A DNA stretch of 64,000 nucleotides, taken from Parietaria judaica. Taxonomy: Eukaryota > Streptophyta > Magnoliopsida > Rosales > Urticaceae. This document shows positions 1-12,682 of the stretch, piece by piece. A model generated the notes under the pieces. That model had not been told where the DNA came from. It ran no database searches and saw only the letters and a program-made list of their open reading frames with translations. The stretch is taken from the NCBI GenBank assembly GCA_954871525.1, contig OX940864.1, forward strand, positions 10,844,001 through 10,908,000. The letters run 5' to 3'. The position numbers and the translations under genes were made by a program. Numbering within the stretch: the stretch's first letter is position 1; each line of letters starts with the position of its first letter.

Positions 1-3000
1 ACCGTAAGACTTCATTTTTTTTCTTTATTTGCCGACAAAATAAGTGACAATAATAATAAGTCACTTTAAAAAGCAGCAATATTTCAATTTCTATAAATAC
101 CTAGTGGCGTCTTTTTTTATCTTATTCAAAGTCCGCTGAACTTCATCAACCAATTCATCTTGATTCTCGTGATCTCCAAACTCACCACTATCGTTAATAA
201 ACTTATAACGCTCAAACAATGACATGAGAATCTCTTTCGTCTTAGTTGAATCTGTAATACAAGCCAAGCATCCAATAGCGTCCTGTAAACGAGAAGGATT
301 CTTAAAAACACTATTCAAAATAAAATAAAATAAAATAAAAAGAAACAACAATATAATTGGTATCTAAAGGGAGGTTACAATGCACAGACAGGAAACGGTT
401 TAAGAATAGCCCTCTTAAAAACACTATATTAAAACAAATTATCAATTAAATAATATAGATTCACTATGAATCATCTTTAGAGCCACTTAAATATATACCA
501 ACTAAATTCATAGTAGTAGTTGTTGGAACTTGGAGTTTTCAACCAGATTCGAAGCAGAGAAGGACTATCAGTTATTTTCTCCAGTACCGGTTACCAGTTT
601 TATTAATTTTCATTTTATTTTTAACAATAGTTTAGATAGTAAACGTTATTTTTCATTTAAAAATGTTATTATGATGTAGATCTGTTATTTTATTTTTATT
701 AATTTACATATTCCATGAAAACTGATTTGAGATAGAAACAGATTCGATTTAAGTTTTAAAAACCCAAAAAACCGGAAACAGCTATGGATTACACCCTACT
801 TGAAATGAAAGAAGGAAATGAGAGGAAAACCTTTAAATATAAACGCTTTGCGGGTTCAGAATCAATAAATAACTCTGTCAGAGCCTCAAGTAATGCAGTG
901 GAATGTGACGCTAACGCCTTCATATTTTTCGATGCAATTTTCTTTGAATAAGTGGGTAGACTGTCGCACTCTATCAACGCTCCTCTTACTTCGAAGGGCT
1001 TCAATTCAGCGCCTTTGCATTGATTTACAAGAACCTTTCGAAAAAGGAGAGAGACATGGAGTTTAAAATAAATCAGCACAAAACAATCTTATAACTTGAA
1101 CTTGAAGAGTACAAAGGGATAACTTTCTACCTGCAAGGAAATGGCAACATTTTCATGCATTGAAGAGGAGTCTTTCTTCTTAAGAAACTTGAGTAGAACT
1201 TTAGTGAGAGGTCCGATATTTTGATACAGATCGGTCGGATACCGGCAGAACGCAGGGAGTAACCCCCAGAGGCTATTAGCATGGTCCTGAAGATCTCGAC
1301 CAATCGGTGTCCTTTTAACTGGAAGAAATCAGGGGTAAATTTGAGAAGAGAAAAAAATTATATTATTATTATTATTATTATTTTATAGCAATTATAATCA
1401 AGAAATATATATATAGAACAAAGTAGTTATGCATAAAAATTTGGAAGGAAAAACACCAAAAAAACTACCTAAAAGCCTATATTAATCATAAATAAAAGTT
1501 AAAACAATTGATTATATATTAAATATAATTATTATATTTTTTTAACAATTAAGTTAATAACATAGACCAAAATCAAAATCTACAAAATAAAAAAAAAATA
1601 TCCAAATAAAAGATAATGTGGAAGAACAACGTAAAAACAGGAAAACCGTTACCATACAATTTAAATGGTAACATTATTATTGGAATTGTTTACCTTTTGC
1701 CGCAATAAAGCGGTGAACCATGAAGGATAAGAACATTCGAGATAAGATTAAGGAAGTACCTTGGCGACTGGCTTCTCGAAATGACTTTGCAAGTCGCAAG
1801 ATGTGTTTCATGTAATAGTCTAATGATGCTCCAATTACATAGTTCTTTAATATGGGCACCAACCATACATTTGAGCAAGTTAACTCCTCAGCACTAAGAC
1901 TTATAGGCAAGTCGATGAGAATTTTTTCCGGTCCCATAGCAATCACAGCAGATCCAATACAGTTTTCGACCTGAATACAAAAAAAAAAAAACATTAATAC
2001 CTAACAAGAGGAGAAAACAAGTTCAAATTATCTAAATTACCGTAGGTAAAAAACAAAACAAAAAAACTGTAGAAACTTACATGACACGTTTTATATTTAC
2101 TACCAGCAGCCGCAAGTTTCATGATGTCAGCAAGTTTTAGTAGAATATCTTTCATATAATAGTACGAAATCCCACCTTCATCAAACAATAAATGGCATCA
2201 GTTCATCATTAATCATTTAATAAAGTACTTTAATAGTTCACCTTTTATCTTACCCTATAATTTATTGACGAAATCCGGGATAGAAATCTAAGAGAACCGA
2301 GAAACTTTATTGATAAACGTAATCTCAGTCTCCAATTCGAGAGACCGGGATAACTACAATAATCAAAACAGGAAACACTTTATCAACCTTAGACCTAATA
2401 ATACCCCTATGAAAGAAAATACAATAATATGGGTCCGGTCAACAACGTATAACAGAATGCAACTTCTATTCATGCAATAAACTGACCAATCAAAAGAATG
2501 TTGAATGAGAATGTTTACTTACCAAGTTTGAGGAACAAGGATGATATAACACCCAAAATATACTCATTTGGCTTTCCATCACTTTTCATTAGAGAACTCT
2601 CCAACACGGCGCAAGTTGACTTTAGTGCCCGTGACTCGGTGCTTTCTTTTCCTTCAACTTCAGACTGCTGATTATCATCCATCAATGGACTTCCATTCTC
2701 CACTAGATTATTCATTAGCTCTTTTAAAACGGTAGCGGCATGTGATGCAATTGCAGCCTCGGAAATTAGAAGACCTGGATCGGCGTTAAGATCATAAATA
2801 TGCATATTGATGGGTCAAAAAATGATGAAAGGAAAAATTAAGGGCCTCCAGAAATGTCATAAAAGGTTTTTTTTTTTTTTTATTAACGAAACAAAGCATG
2901 AGATTACCTGCTATTGATTCACAAACCAAAGGAGCATTTGTAGCGTATGAGCTTGATCCTCCGACACGAAGTATGTCAAGCGCACGCTTTAACAACGTTG

Positions 3001-4377
3001 CCGCAGAGACGATGGAATCCGACGGAATATCATCTCCTGACGAGATATATGACAAAAGATACACCACAACATTCTCTGTCTCGGGCGAGATGACATCAGC
3101 TGCCGAAGATTCAAAACACGTCTCGATAGTTTTAAGAGCGTGCCTCGTGAGAGCGGAGAAGTGACTTTTCATAATCTTGTTCACCTCTGAAAGAACTCGT
3201 GACCTAGTTTTCGTGTGGAGAGAAGGAATAATAAGGTTCAACAAATTTAGCATGTGGAGAACCTCCACGTATTTCGGTTCCAAAGTTGGCTCTTTAACTG
3301 ATTTAGCAGCGGCTTTGATATTACTAAGCTCAAGCGCCAAAGGCATATAGCTTTTCAGCATTGACATTACCAATTTGCTTGCCTCCTTTACAACAGCAGA
3401 AGAATTGACCGACTTAAACGCTTTCTCGAGGCATTCTTGAGCACACCTCCGAACCTAAGACGACAAACGAGCGTTCGAGTAAACACTAAATAACAAATAA
3501 GAAACTAGATAAAGTTTCACACAGCTTTTATTTGCCCTTAATTTTGTTTTTCTTAATATTACCCTTAACTATGTTTAATTAACCCCGGAGTTCGTATCGT
3601 CAACCCGCCACTGATAAAACCCAAAATTCCGGAACATGAACCCTCTCACTTCTCCTCCAAATCCAAATATTTCTTAGGTCTCAAGAAATCCATATAGCGT
3701 AACTACATAACTAGTGTTGTTCAAACATTTCTTATAGTTAAGCTTTCACGAGCATATGAAACCTATAGCTCCAAATCCAAACGTACCTTAGGTCCCAAGA
3801 AATCCATATAGAATGAATAACCATACAAGAATCAGCGAGAATGAAGAAATGAAAAAAAAAAATTAAGCTTTACCTTTGGACGTTTGTCAACAGAGAACTT
3901 CATCAAAGTTTCAAACCCTAACTTCACGGAACCCCAGTCCTCCAAATCGCAGAACCCGACCAGAAGCCCCAAACACTTCACCCCGGCCCGGACGCTGGCC
4001 GCCCCGAGCCCCGCTTCGTCCATCTCCCTCCCCAAGAGCTGCGCCAACACGGACACGGCCTCGGCCGCCCTCGGCGCCTCGACGCCGCTCCCAGGCGGCA
4101 CGAGCGGGAGCACCATGGCAAAAAAGGCGAGCAGCGCGGCAGAGGCGGTGACGTCGGGCTTGGCGGAGAGGGAGTCAGCCGCGGCAGAGAGGGAGGCAGC
4201 GAGGTAAGCAGGTGGCGAGAGTGGGAGGCCCTCGGCAGCGAGGAGGGAGCGCATGGCGGCTGCAGTGGCGACGAGGTGGCGGTGCTGGGGGGCGGTGGAC
4301 TTGGCGTAGCGGTCCATCAGCTGCTGGCAGATGTCGGAGGCGTCGCTGAGCGCGGGTTCAGGTTTGTCGTCTTCCAT
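1..4377 (-). CDS. RRP12: RRP12-like ribosome biogenesis protein (5' portion, partial at window edge)
   Basis: HEAT/ARM-repeat protein of the RRP12 family (NUC173 domain), known in yeast and plants for pre-rRNA processing and ribosomal subunit export. Eight exons can be followed on the minus strand: 4377-3874, 3454-2908, 2774-2523, 2175-2081, 1970-1760, 1318-1131, 1034-831 and about 282-101. Phases join without a break. The first exon carries a family-typical start (DICQQLMDRYAKSTAPQHRH). Exon 6 encodes the conserved LWGLLPAFCRYPTD block and exon 8 begins DAIGCLACITD. The C-terminal half lies beyond position 1. The donor of exon 7 (GTTTTC) is weak but in phase. Exon 1 is GC-rich compared with its surroundings. 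The family call is from recalled homologous sequence; exon borders are inferred. Confidence 0.88.
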
Positions 4378-4449
4378 GGACGCGTTGGGTAGAGAGAAAG
4401 TGAGGTTTAGAGGGAGGGGTTTTGGAGGTTTTGGGGAAGAAGATTACAG

Positions 4450-4787
4450 GGAGAGAGGAGGAGAGTGACGGGTTTTGGCGGGCTGGGCGAGTTGCGAAAG
4501 GCTTTGAATTGGGCTCACGGCCCAATTAGATTTCAACTAATACTATTAAGAGTTTTATCTACATCTTAATTAAAAAGGATATTGACTAATTAGTTTTCTA
4601 GCTACAGTAAAATCTCTATAAATTAATACTCGATAAATTAATAATTTTTTAAAAAAATAATAATATTTTTGTAGGATCCCGACTCTAATTAATGTAACTA
4701 AGTTTTACCTCGATAATATAATAAAATCATCTGGCCCCAACAATATTAAGTTATAGAGGTTTTATCGTAGTAACGAAGAGTGCACCA
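4450..4787. other. Intergenic, upstream of the RRP12-like gene
   Basis: This AT-rich stretch must contain the promoter of the minus-strand RRP12-like gene. I see no coding signal and no confident core promoter element. Confidence 0.5.
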
Positions 4788-5995
4788 TTTTTAAGACAAA
4801 TCTGATTGAAAGTCTTATATTTTGTAACTTGGGGAGAATGGGTGCCTCCTCACAAAGGGGTCGCACTCGAGCGACTGTGTTATCAAAAATGCAAGTTGGG
4901 GAAAAATAACCTGTCATTTTAACCTTTGTGTCCCATTCAAATAAAACTTGCCACTAACTTGTTTTTTTTTTTTTTAATTATTTAGGTATCATTTTAGATT
5001 TTGTTATATTTCCATAAAATTATCCTTACACCGAACACCGTCATTATTTTGTTCCACGTAACATATTAGTTTGTCTACTAGTGTCGTTTTGGTCACTTAA
5101 ATGTCGTTTTCTAGCAAACTTGTCGTTTGATAAGAGCATGTCGTTTTTTACTATAAAGAGAATGCCTCTATCACTTAGATGAGCCTCATCGAAAGGAAAG
5201 CAAAACACAATCACCTTTCTTCAATTCACATTTTAAATCAATGTTCAAAATGTCGTTTTTGTCGATAAATTGGTTGCTGTTTTCGAGGATTTTTTAGGAT
5301 TATCGATAGAAAACTACTAAAATTGTAGATTATCGTTACCGACACTTATCGAGAATTATTGATGGATTATAGACACTTTCGATAGAAAATCTCTAAAATA
5401 TTTTTAAGAATATATTTACTAAGTTTATATATAGTATTGATAAAACTTTAAATTACCAAGAATAAAATAATGTCATACTCAAACATATGTAAATAAAATA
5501 TAATCTCACAAACATAAACATACAAGTCATAAGTCACAAATACAAACGTCTAAGTCATGACAAAGTCTCAAACAGTAAGAACAATGAAAAGATTAGCTAA
5601 AACCTTATATTACAATAAATATTTTCTTAAAACAAATAATTATAAAATGAAAATATTAGCTCAAAAATCCAAAAGATAATTTTTTTTTTTTTTTTGTATT
5701 TTTGCCGCTGTAAAAGATACTATATATTATATAATTTTGATAATACACATAATCGGCTATTTGGCTTAGTGGAAAAGTCTTGCATGGAACAAATATAAAT
5801 GAATGAAAATCATAACACTCATTTGTTTGGATTTGGAAAGTTGAACAAATACAAAGAAAGCAATAAAATTGCTAATATATAAATACCAATCTCCATTTCC
5901 AAACCTAAGCAACTAAACCAACATACATATCTTCGGCGGGGCTTGGCTCGGCCGGCGTCCAGGGCGGGGTGAAATGCTTGGGGCTTATGGTCGGG
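4788..5995. repeat. Dispersed repeat, copy 1 (uninterrupted)
   Basis: This stretch is closely similar, in the same orientation, to 32040-34850. Shared landmarks are the start TTTTTAAGACAAATCT, the block GGGTGCCTCCTCACAAAGGG, a region dense in TTATCGA-type words, and a GC-rich end around CTTGGGGCTT. Copy 1 lacks the 1.57-kb insertion found in copy 2, so it serves as the empty-site reference (site near 5724-5731). I see no terminal inverted repeats, no LTRs and no coding capacity, so the class is not assigned. Boundaries are where similarity fades, good to about 10 bases. Confidence 0.8.
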
Positions 5996-6079
5996 TTTTG
6001 TGATCTAGAGGATTGGAAGTGATATCGGCCTTTTTGAAGGACCTCGTGAGATGGCTATGATTTTATTCAACATTCTTTG

Positions 6080-6089
6080 TTATATTTTA

Positions 6090-6121
<32 letters not shown>

Positions 6122-8136
6122 TTTGTTCAATTTAGCATGATAAAGATATGATAATTTGCTATCCAGTTTTGAAGTCATGTGGTGTCCAATGTATCCACCG
6201 TTACAATCGCTTTCTTGAGATGCAAGGCAAATCTCAATCATCCTCTTTGACATTGGATCATCCTCGTAAAATGGCTGCCCTATAAACTCATCAACACCCA
6301 TCCACTGAAACCAACAAAAAAAAAATATAAATAATAATAATAATAAAAAAAAGAATTGTAGTGAAGCTTTATATATGTGTATCTATACCTTGGCAGCTTG
6401 GATTTCCTTGTCATCAATGGTGATGTCAAAAGAGAGTGGCTTCAACATGCAAACAAATTGCAAATCTGAATTTTCGAATGCCATAAGATGGGCATGTCTG
6501 GAAATATATACAAGGGAATAAAAAGTTAATTTATTTGTATTTACTTATGAAAAAGAATCCATTATTATATTGTACTACCTGAAAGCAACTATTTCAAGGA
6601 AAAGAGTGTCGATCTGTTCAGTAACAAGGTGACAATGTAATTAATTAGTAAAAATAATCACAGATTATTGGCATAATTAGCATGAGTAGTGTTGCTTACA
6701 CCAGTTTCTTCTTTCACTTCTCTCACAGCTCCACAGAATATGTCTTCACACTGCACAATATATAATTGTCATTCAAGGAAACCCATGGACTTCAAAAATA
6801 CATTATTATATGAACATGAGTATATACACTTCCACATTATTTTTTTTTATATCAATTCAGATAGTATAACTCAATATAACAAAATATCATTATCCTTATT
6901 TATGTTTAGGTTGTTAGGGGTGTTTTTGGTAGTTTTTAAAAGGGATTAGGGTTTTATATTAAGTGCTAATCCACATGGGAAACGAATCTCTGATCTGGCT
7001 TTTTTCATTCTTGCGTTTTTAGAGAGAGCTCGGGTCGTAGTTGTCAAAGGAACCACCGTTTCGTGTCTTATTCGGTTTTACTCATTCAAATTCAATAAAC
7101 ATTAGCGAAGTCATTTACTTCAGTGATTCATGTTTGATGAGTTTTTCGGAGTTGAGTCGCATCGATTACCTTGTCGATATAGCCAGTAGGCAACTTCCAA
7201 ACACCTGAGCAGCTACAAGGGCACTTTTCTTTCACCACAAGCACCTTCAAATGAAAAGGGAATTTGTGTTGGCACAAATAATATTAGTGATTAATTAATC
7301 AAAAGATTAGTGCTAATTAAATGTACCTCTTTTTTGTGATTAATCACAAATGAAGCAACTCCGATTTGGTGAGAAGGGCTTGAGGGAAGCAAGCACAGAT
7401 CATCTGGAATCCAATATGTTAACATTACATATCCTGAATTTGCATGGTGGTAATTAAATCCTTCCTGATCAAGAAAAAAAAAAAAAACGAGAAGAAGATC
7501 GCGATTAGTAGCGTCTCGTGACGGTAAATAATTAACAAGACGTCGAGTGTCTGATATCTGTTACCTGAATCGCGATCGGGACGAGCTCAGCTTGGTCTTG
7601 CCGTATTTTGAGCCACACACCTCTCTTGCCCTGTATTATTTCAGAAACAGTTTGACTTCGTAACCAGCTAACTTGTTACGCAAGTATATATATATATATA
7701 TATATATATAAAAGTTAATAGTTTACCTTTGACTTCCAGTTGGAGAGAGAAGCTTTAAGCGCAGATGCGAATGCGTTTGAGCTCATCGGTAAGCTCTCGG
7801 GATTGACGACAACACCGTTGTAATCATCGTTCGACGCTTCGAGAAGCTCCGGCCAAGTGATCGGAGAGGAAAAGTCTGGGGTCACCACATTCAGTTCTTT
7901 CTTCTCGTTGATCAGCTTTTTTCGAAGCCTCAGATTCGGGTTCCTTGAGAAAATCGCCGTGCGAGAAAGGCCTGGAATTGTATGTACATGTTAGCTATTA
8001 TATATAGTCTTAGAATTGAATTGAATCTAATAATAGCAGAAAACAGAATACTTGTTGTTTTTGGGAAGAAGAGAAGAGGGTAATGTTTCTTGCGAGCAAG
8101 AAGTGACCAATCTGAGCTTCCCACGGCCATCTCCAT
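6080..8136 (-). CDS. NUDT8: Nudix hydrolase, NUDT8-like (nine exons)
   Basis: Plant Nudix hydrolase of the NUDT2/5/6/7/8/10 group; family members hydrolyse nucleoside diphosphate derivatives such as ADP-ribose or NADH. Exons (minus): 8136-8052, 7971-7727, 7630-7565, 7464-7327, 7244-7170, 6750-6700, 6613-6579, 6497-6389, 6304-6080. They sum to 1029 nt (342 aa plus stop) with every phase consistent. The Nudix box G-x5-E-x7-REVKEETGI is complete and is split between exons 5 and 6. Upstream blocks (EGFNYHHA, LTYWIPDD) fit the subfamily, and VPIAIQEGF with an N-terminal extension points to NUDT8. The first 30 or so residues could be an organelle targeting peptide. The last exon runs into an AAT microsatellite, adding a poly-asparagine tail. 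The substrate cannot be read from the sequence. Confidence 0.88.
6090..6121. repeat. ATT/AAT microsatellite inside the last exon of the Nudix gene
   Basis: About ten ATT units lie at the 3' end of the Nudix reading frame. Read on the minus strand they encode a run of Asn just before the stop at 6082-6080. Confidence 0.9.
7686..7711. repeat. TA dinucleotide microsatellite in Nudix intron 2
   Basis: A pure TA run between exons 2 and 3 of the Nudix gene, away from both splice sites. Confidence 0.85.
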
Positions 8137-8172
8137 GAATATGAAATTGTATGTATATGATGATTAAACGAC

Positions 8173-8178
<6 letters not shown>

Positions 8179-8208
<30 letters not shown>
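8179..8208. repeat. TA dinucleotide microsatellite upstream of the Nudix gene
   Basis: A TA run lying about 45 to 70 bases upstream of the Nudix start codon, within the probable 5'UTR or core promoter. It could supply a TATA-like element, but that is inference. Confidence 0.8.
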
Positions 8209-8209
<1 letters not shown>

Positions 8210-8210
<1 letters not shown>

Positions 8211-9561
8211 AATACCTATAGTAGACAGACATTGAGAATTTATGAAGCTGCGAGTAACTTGTACAAGGGAATAGAATTTTTCAGAGCAAGTAGTACGGTT
8301 TATTTTGCCAAGCATTGGATGAAAAGTTTCTGTCAAATTATTTTTTTGATAACATTATAATTTTATTTAAGATTCCAGCATTTCATGGGAGAATAATTTA
8401 TATATATTAATGAATATTGAATATTATAAAAATACTAATACCTGATAAAGAATGTATTTCCTTATATATATTTTTTTTCATGGATTTCATAGGGGAGCTG
8501 ATCTTATTCCTCTCTTTGTGCCCTTCAACTTCATACTTGTGCTAAGCCGCTTTATTTTTCGGAGAAAATACGACTTTTAATCCTGAGAAAGACCCCAGTC
8601 CGAATTCTAATCGTCTTTTTTTTTTCTTTCTAAATTTAAAAACTAGTGATGTTCAAAATCGACGAGAAGTCGTGTATGTTCCGTGTTTTCTTGTAATATA
8701 TTTGTTTTAGGAGTTGATTTGGTTGGAATAGGGAAGAGTCGAAGGAATGTTTTAAGTGTTTGATATAATTGGAATAAGAATAACAAGTAAGTTGAAGATT
8801 TAATAGACCAAACTCTTGGATTCTTTGCCAAATTGAGGACCCAAATTCCAACAAGAAGACTCATCGCAAGTTGCTGGTTTTTTAATTTTTGCCTCTAAGC
8901 CCGGCTTTGTCCCGCAAATTAAGTTTTTTTTTTGGGTGGTTGTAAGAAACGGAAAACGGAACCGGGTCAGGGCAGAAGAAAAAAAAACTCTAGATGCAGC
9001 TTGGTTCTCGGGTTCTAGAATAATTTATTTGTTTTAATTGTATCATTTTTAATTGTTTTAGCTTTCGGAGTTTCATTTGATCTCTATTCCATGTACTAAG
9101 GTCATACTACCTTTAGCTAGCTAATTAATAAAAAATTTCTAAAAAATCAAATTGGTTCAGCTTGCCCTGGTTTACTGATATATACTAAAAATATTGACTT
9201 TTTAAAATCGGGACCCGGTCCCGTTGTTTCCCTAAGTCTGAATTCATCACCTTTCAACATCTTATTCACAAGTCACTTTCAACTCAACCAAAGATTGTTA
9301 TTAATTGCTCGATTAGATCGTTAAAATCATTTATCAACCTCGGGTTTTCAATGACCAATGTTGCAGCTTAATCACATTACACACCAAGAATGTATTATAG
9401 AGAGTTCTGATGAAACAGCAGTTTTCCCGTCAGAGGCAGACACAAGGCGGTCCGTGCATCGACTTCATTGAAGTCAACTTCAGCATGCAATCCCAACAAG
9501 TAATGTTAATCTCAGGCATATTGCATTATATATATTATTTAAGTAAATAGTTAAGATCTCA
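8210..9561. other. Intergenic, Nudix promoter and NTAN1 3' flank
   Basis: No coding gene is seen. A degenerate stretch at about 8950-9230 has AACCGGGTC-type words near one end and GACCCGGTCCC near the other, suggesting an old inverted-repeat element. The ends are too decayed to define. Confidence 0.45.
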
Positions 9562-11397
9562 TTAGCACCTTATCCAGGTTCCCTCAGAATTCCTCACGAA
9601 AATACGAGGCTGGTCCCTGGGAAACGTGTCTCTCCAGTCCGGCTTGCGAGCCAAGTAATCAAATTTCCTGGACATAGATTTAAACATGAATCACCACATA
9701 GCTTAACATACAGTATTGCCTTTACCAGATTTTGCATCATTCAGATATGAAGCTTGAAGCTTGTAACCAATGATTTCACACGGGGAACGGTTCATATACT
9801 GAGAACTGAGATATTTGTTTTTTTCACCATCTATTTGTTTGTAACCGAAACCGATTTCAAAACCTTGTATACTTAAAAACCTTTTCCAACTTAAGGAAAA
9901 ATCGATTCTGATTTCCGTTAAGAGACAAACACTTGATATCTGGTTCTGTCTTTTAAAAGGGCAAAAGAAAAAAATCGGAACACTAGTTTCACCCCTACGT
10001 TTACCGTTTTACATTTTCCACAAAGTCTGGAGTTTCCACGGAAGGTGAAGTAGAACACATTTGGAGAATCTCTTCATCAGATCGATCTCTCATAAACCTA
10101 GCAATCTGCTCTTGTCGGCGAGTCCTAAGAGGGAAAGGAATAAATCAGCAATAAGTATTTCAGAATCCCTCGGTTTCTTCCCTAGAAAAAATACATACAT
10201 GTTCGGGTTATGTAAATCTTTACCAGTGGCACGGGGCGATTCGGAATTGATCACTTCGGGTATCGTATGTATCCAACAACTTTCCTATCCAATTGTAATC
10301 CTCATAAGCTGCCGTGACTCGGATTCGTCTGACAAGTGCATCGGGAGATCTTGCGCTTTGATCAAAGCTTGCCGGGATTGCTAGCCCTGTTGCCGTTTCT
10401 ACCTGTTCATGAGCAAAAATAAATAAAAATATATCACAACATCAAACATTTTTTCCATCTCCCAGCCCAACAATCACAAATCAATTTTGGAATCATTAAT
10501 TTAGTGTATGAAGTCATTAAAAGAAGAGGTTGCAGAGCTCAAACTTTGTTCTAAAACGAATTGCGTTGGAAAGGGAAGTAATAACGCACAATGTACCTAT
10601 TTCAAACCAGATCAACTTCAAAGCTAAAGCAATTTTATATACCGGAAGCGTGAAATATGTAGTGATTCACAAAATAAAATTACATGTATCGTACATGAAT
10701 ATAATACCATAAAGCACTCAAAACGAAGTATCCAATTTTTATAAAGAAGAAACAGACCACAAAACCAGTAACCCGCGGAAAGAAATTTCCTTGAGGATCT
10801 TCTCTCGTGTTATGCTCAAGAACGCAAAGAGTTCTAAGGTGAAATTTCTCCAATCTTGAATTCAAAGTGGCGATGATCTTGTCACAGAGCCGAGCAGAAT
10901 AACAGTTTTTTTCATCTTCACCGTCTACCTCGTCATTACACTGCATGATTTTCGACAAGTAATTCTGTTATATCTATATGTATGGAGAACAAAGATGAGG
11001 AAAAGCAAGAGGGTGTTGGGTCTTACTTGAATGGATTTATCTTCATACGCACCGGCTATATGCACCTGCGTTTGGAATATAGATTCTGCTAAATAAATTG
11101 TGGTAATGAGGGAGTAAGCTGATTCGAAAAAAAATCTATGAAACCAAATACATGTAGCTCATTGTGACGGGTCTGGTCAAGAACGGTTGATAGCATCTGT
11201 TGAAGTCCCGCTTCCACAATATCGGAACAGTCCATATGCGCAAAGGCGGTCCTGCGGGTGAAGGGTATAATTATCGGATTCACGGATGTTGTTGTTGTTG
11301 TTGTTGCGTAAATTATGAGGAGGAAAGTGTTACTTGTGGGTTGTTGGATTCCAAAGAGCAATGCCGACACAGGTAGTTGCTTCGTCCGTTCCAACAT

Positions 11398-11462
<65 letters not shown>

Positions 11463-11714
11463 AAGAGACGAGTTCAAATGAATGCGAATTCTGAATGTAA
11501 AGTAAAACTACAAGAGATGAATGTACATCTACAAAGGAAGGATGAACCGTGGCGTGTTCTCGCTGGAACAGGTACACCACTTTTGGCTGTCGAGCTGGGA
11601 ATTGTCTGAGGGGAGTGGCCTTGAAGGAATCCGAAGCCTGTATCACTGCGTCGTGCTTCATCAAAGAAGCCAGAACATCACCTTCCTGTTCAAATGGGTT
11701 CAACAATCAACTTC

Positions 11715-11762
<48 letters not shown>

Positions 11763-11823
11763 GAGAGAGACTTACCTCGGATGAAGAAGAATGGGAAAAG
11801 GGAGCTCCGTTGATGAAGATCAT
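9562..11823 (-). CDS. NTAN1: Protein N-terminal asparagine amidohydrolase (nine exons)
   Basis: Deamidates N-terminal Asn to Asp, making a substrate for arginylation in the Arg/N-degron pathway (established for the family). Exons (minus): 11823-11776, 11685-11527, 11398-11334, 11251-11152, 11065-11027, 10940-10758, 10402-10224, 10124-10005, 9667-9562. The total is 999 nt, 332 aa plus stop, with all phases consistent. Diagnostic blocks are MIFINGAPF at the start, YLFQREHATVHPSFVD, YVGTDEATTCVG (Cys of the conserved TTC motif, expected nucleophile), EKFHLRTLCVLEHNTR, IPASFDQSARSPDALVRRIRV, LLDTYDTRSD, and WRDTFPRDQPRIFVRN near the C-terminus. The exon 8 donor (10005) was chosen because it alone keeps frame with exon 9 and gives the conserved VKRKFDYL junction. 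The length is near that of the Arabidopsis protein. It appears functional. Confidence 0.92.
11402..11459. repeat. GA microsatellite forming the polypyrimidine tract of NTAN1 intron 2
   Basis: Twenty-nine GA units. On the coding (minus) strand this is a CT run that ends one base before the AG acceptor at 11400-11399, so it serves as the polypyrimidine tract for exon 3. Confidence 0.9.
11719..11770. repeat. GA microsatellite in NTAN1 intron 1
   Basis: An interrupted GA run (one GGG imperfection) begins a few bases downstream of the exon 1 donor and occupies more than half of a 90-base intron. Confidence 0.9.
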
Positions 11824-12572
11824 GGCATTGGATGGCGAGTGAAGAGAAGAAGCGGAGTCAACGTCAAATCCACGCACAGAATAGAATACATTTACTTTCT
11901 CACATTATTATCCTTCACTATATATTGTCCCTTTTTATTTTATTTTATTTTATAGACGAGCTTCAGCAATTAAAATTAATAATAAAAAATATCAAGTTAT
12001 GCATGCGAATACATACATTTTTTATTATAAAGTCTTCTCTCAATTAGTTAATATCCTAAATTATTAAGAAGCACTCAAGATTTCAACTCAAATATTTTAA
12101 ATTTAATAAAATAAAATTGTCATAAATTAAATATAGAAAGTACTAATAATAAAAATTGACCAAAATAAATAGTATTCAATCATACTATTGAAAAACATTA
12201 TATTATTTTTCAAGTATAAAAGGAACTCTTATCCAAATTCAATAGACACAAAGTGCACTAAAAAAAATGCTTAAATAAATACATAATTTTGAAACTATTG
12301 TAGTTTTTGTTGTTGTTGAAAATCATTGTCGTATTTTATTTGTTGAAAAATCATCGATCATAAGCAGACTCAACTCAAGTTCACACGCTCGTACGTGCCT
12401 CCGCATCGTGTGCAAACCCTTCTTCCCCCTTCTATCTCTCCGGTCAATGGGTGCGTTTGACACAACTTATTTAGCCCTGTTTTTGTTTATAAAATAACTT
12501 AACTGCTTTTCAGGTGTTTGGCAAAATTATTTTTCTAAAAAACACAAAATCGATTTTGAATTTTTGTACATG
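11824..12572. other. Intergenic, NTAN1 upstream region
   Basis: AT-rich DNA upstream of NTAN1, holding its promoter by position. A GGGTGCGTTTGACACAACTT segment near 12448 resembles the end of a DNA-transposon-derived MITE, but I could not find its partner end. The copia element inserted at its right side. Confidence 0.4.
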
Positions 12573-12577
12573 AATTG

Positions 12578-12682
12578 TGTTGTGAATAATTGTAAATAGA
12601 GTTTACTGTTCACATTAGGTTGTATATATGCCATTTACTCTTCAATGAGAAACACAACTTCAAAAACCCTAAAACAACAACA
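12578..12682 (+). repeat. 5' LTR of copia element 1
   Basis: 105 bp, TG...CA termini, identical to 18121-18225. The target duplication AATTG lies immediately left. Confidence 0.97.

Noticed and set aside
8636..8864. Two overlapping minus-strand frames of about 73 codons
   Set aside because: AT-rich composition, no family resemblance and no splice context; chance frames.
11334..11842. Open frames of repeating Arg-Glu over the GA tracts
   Set aside because: They are translations of a dinucleotide microsatellite inside NTAN1 introns.
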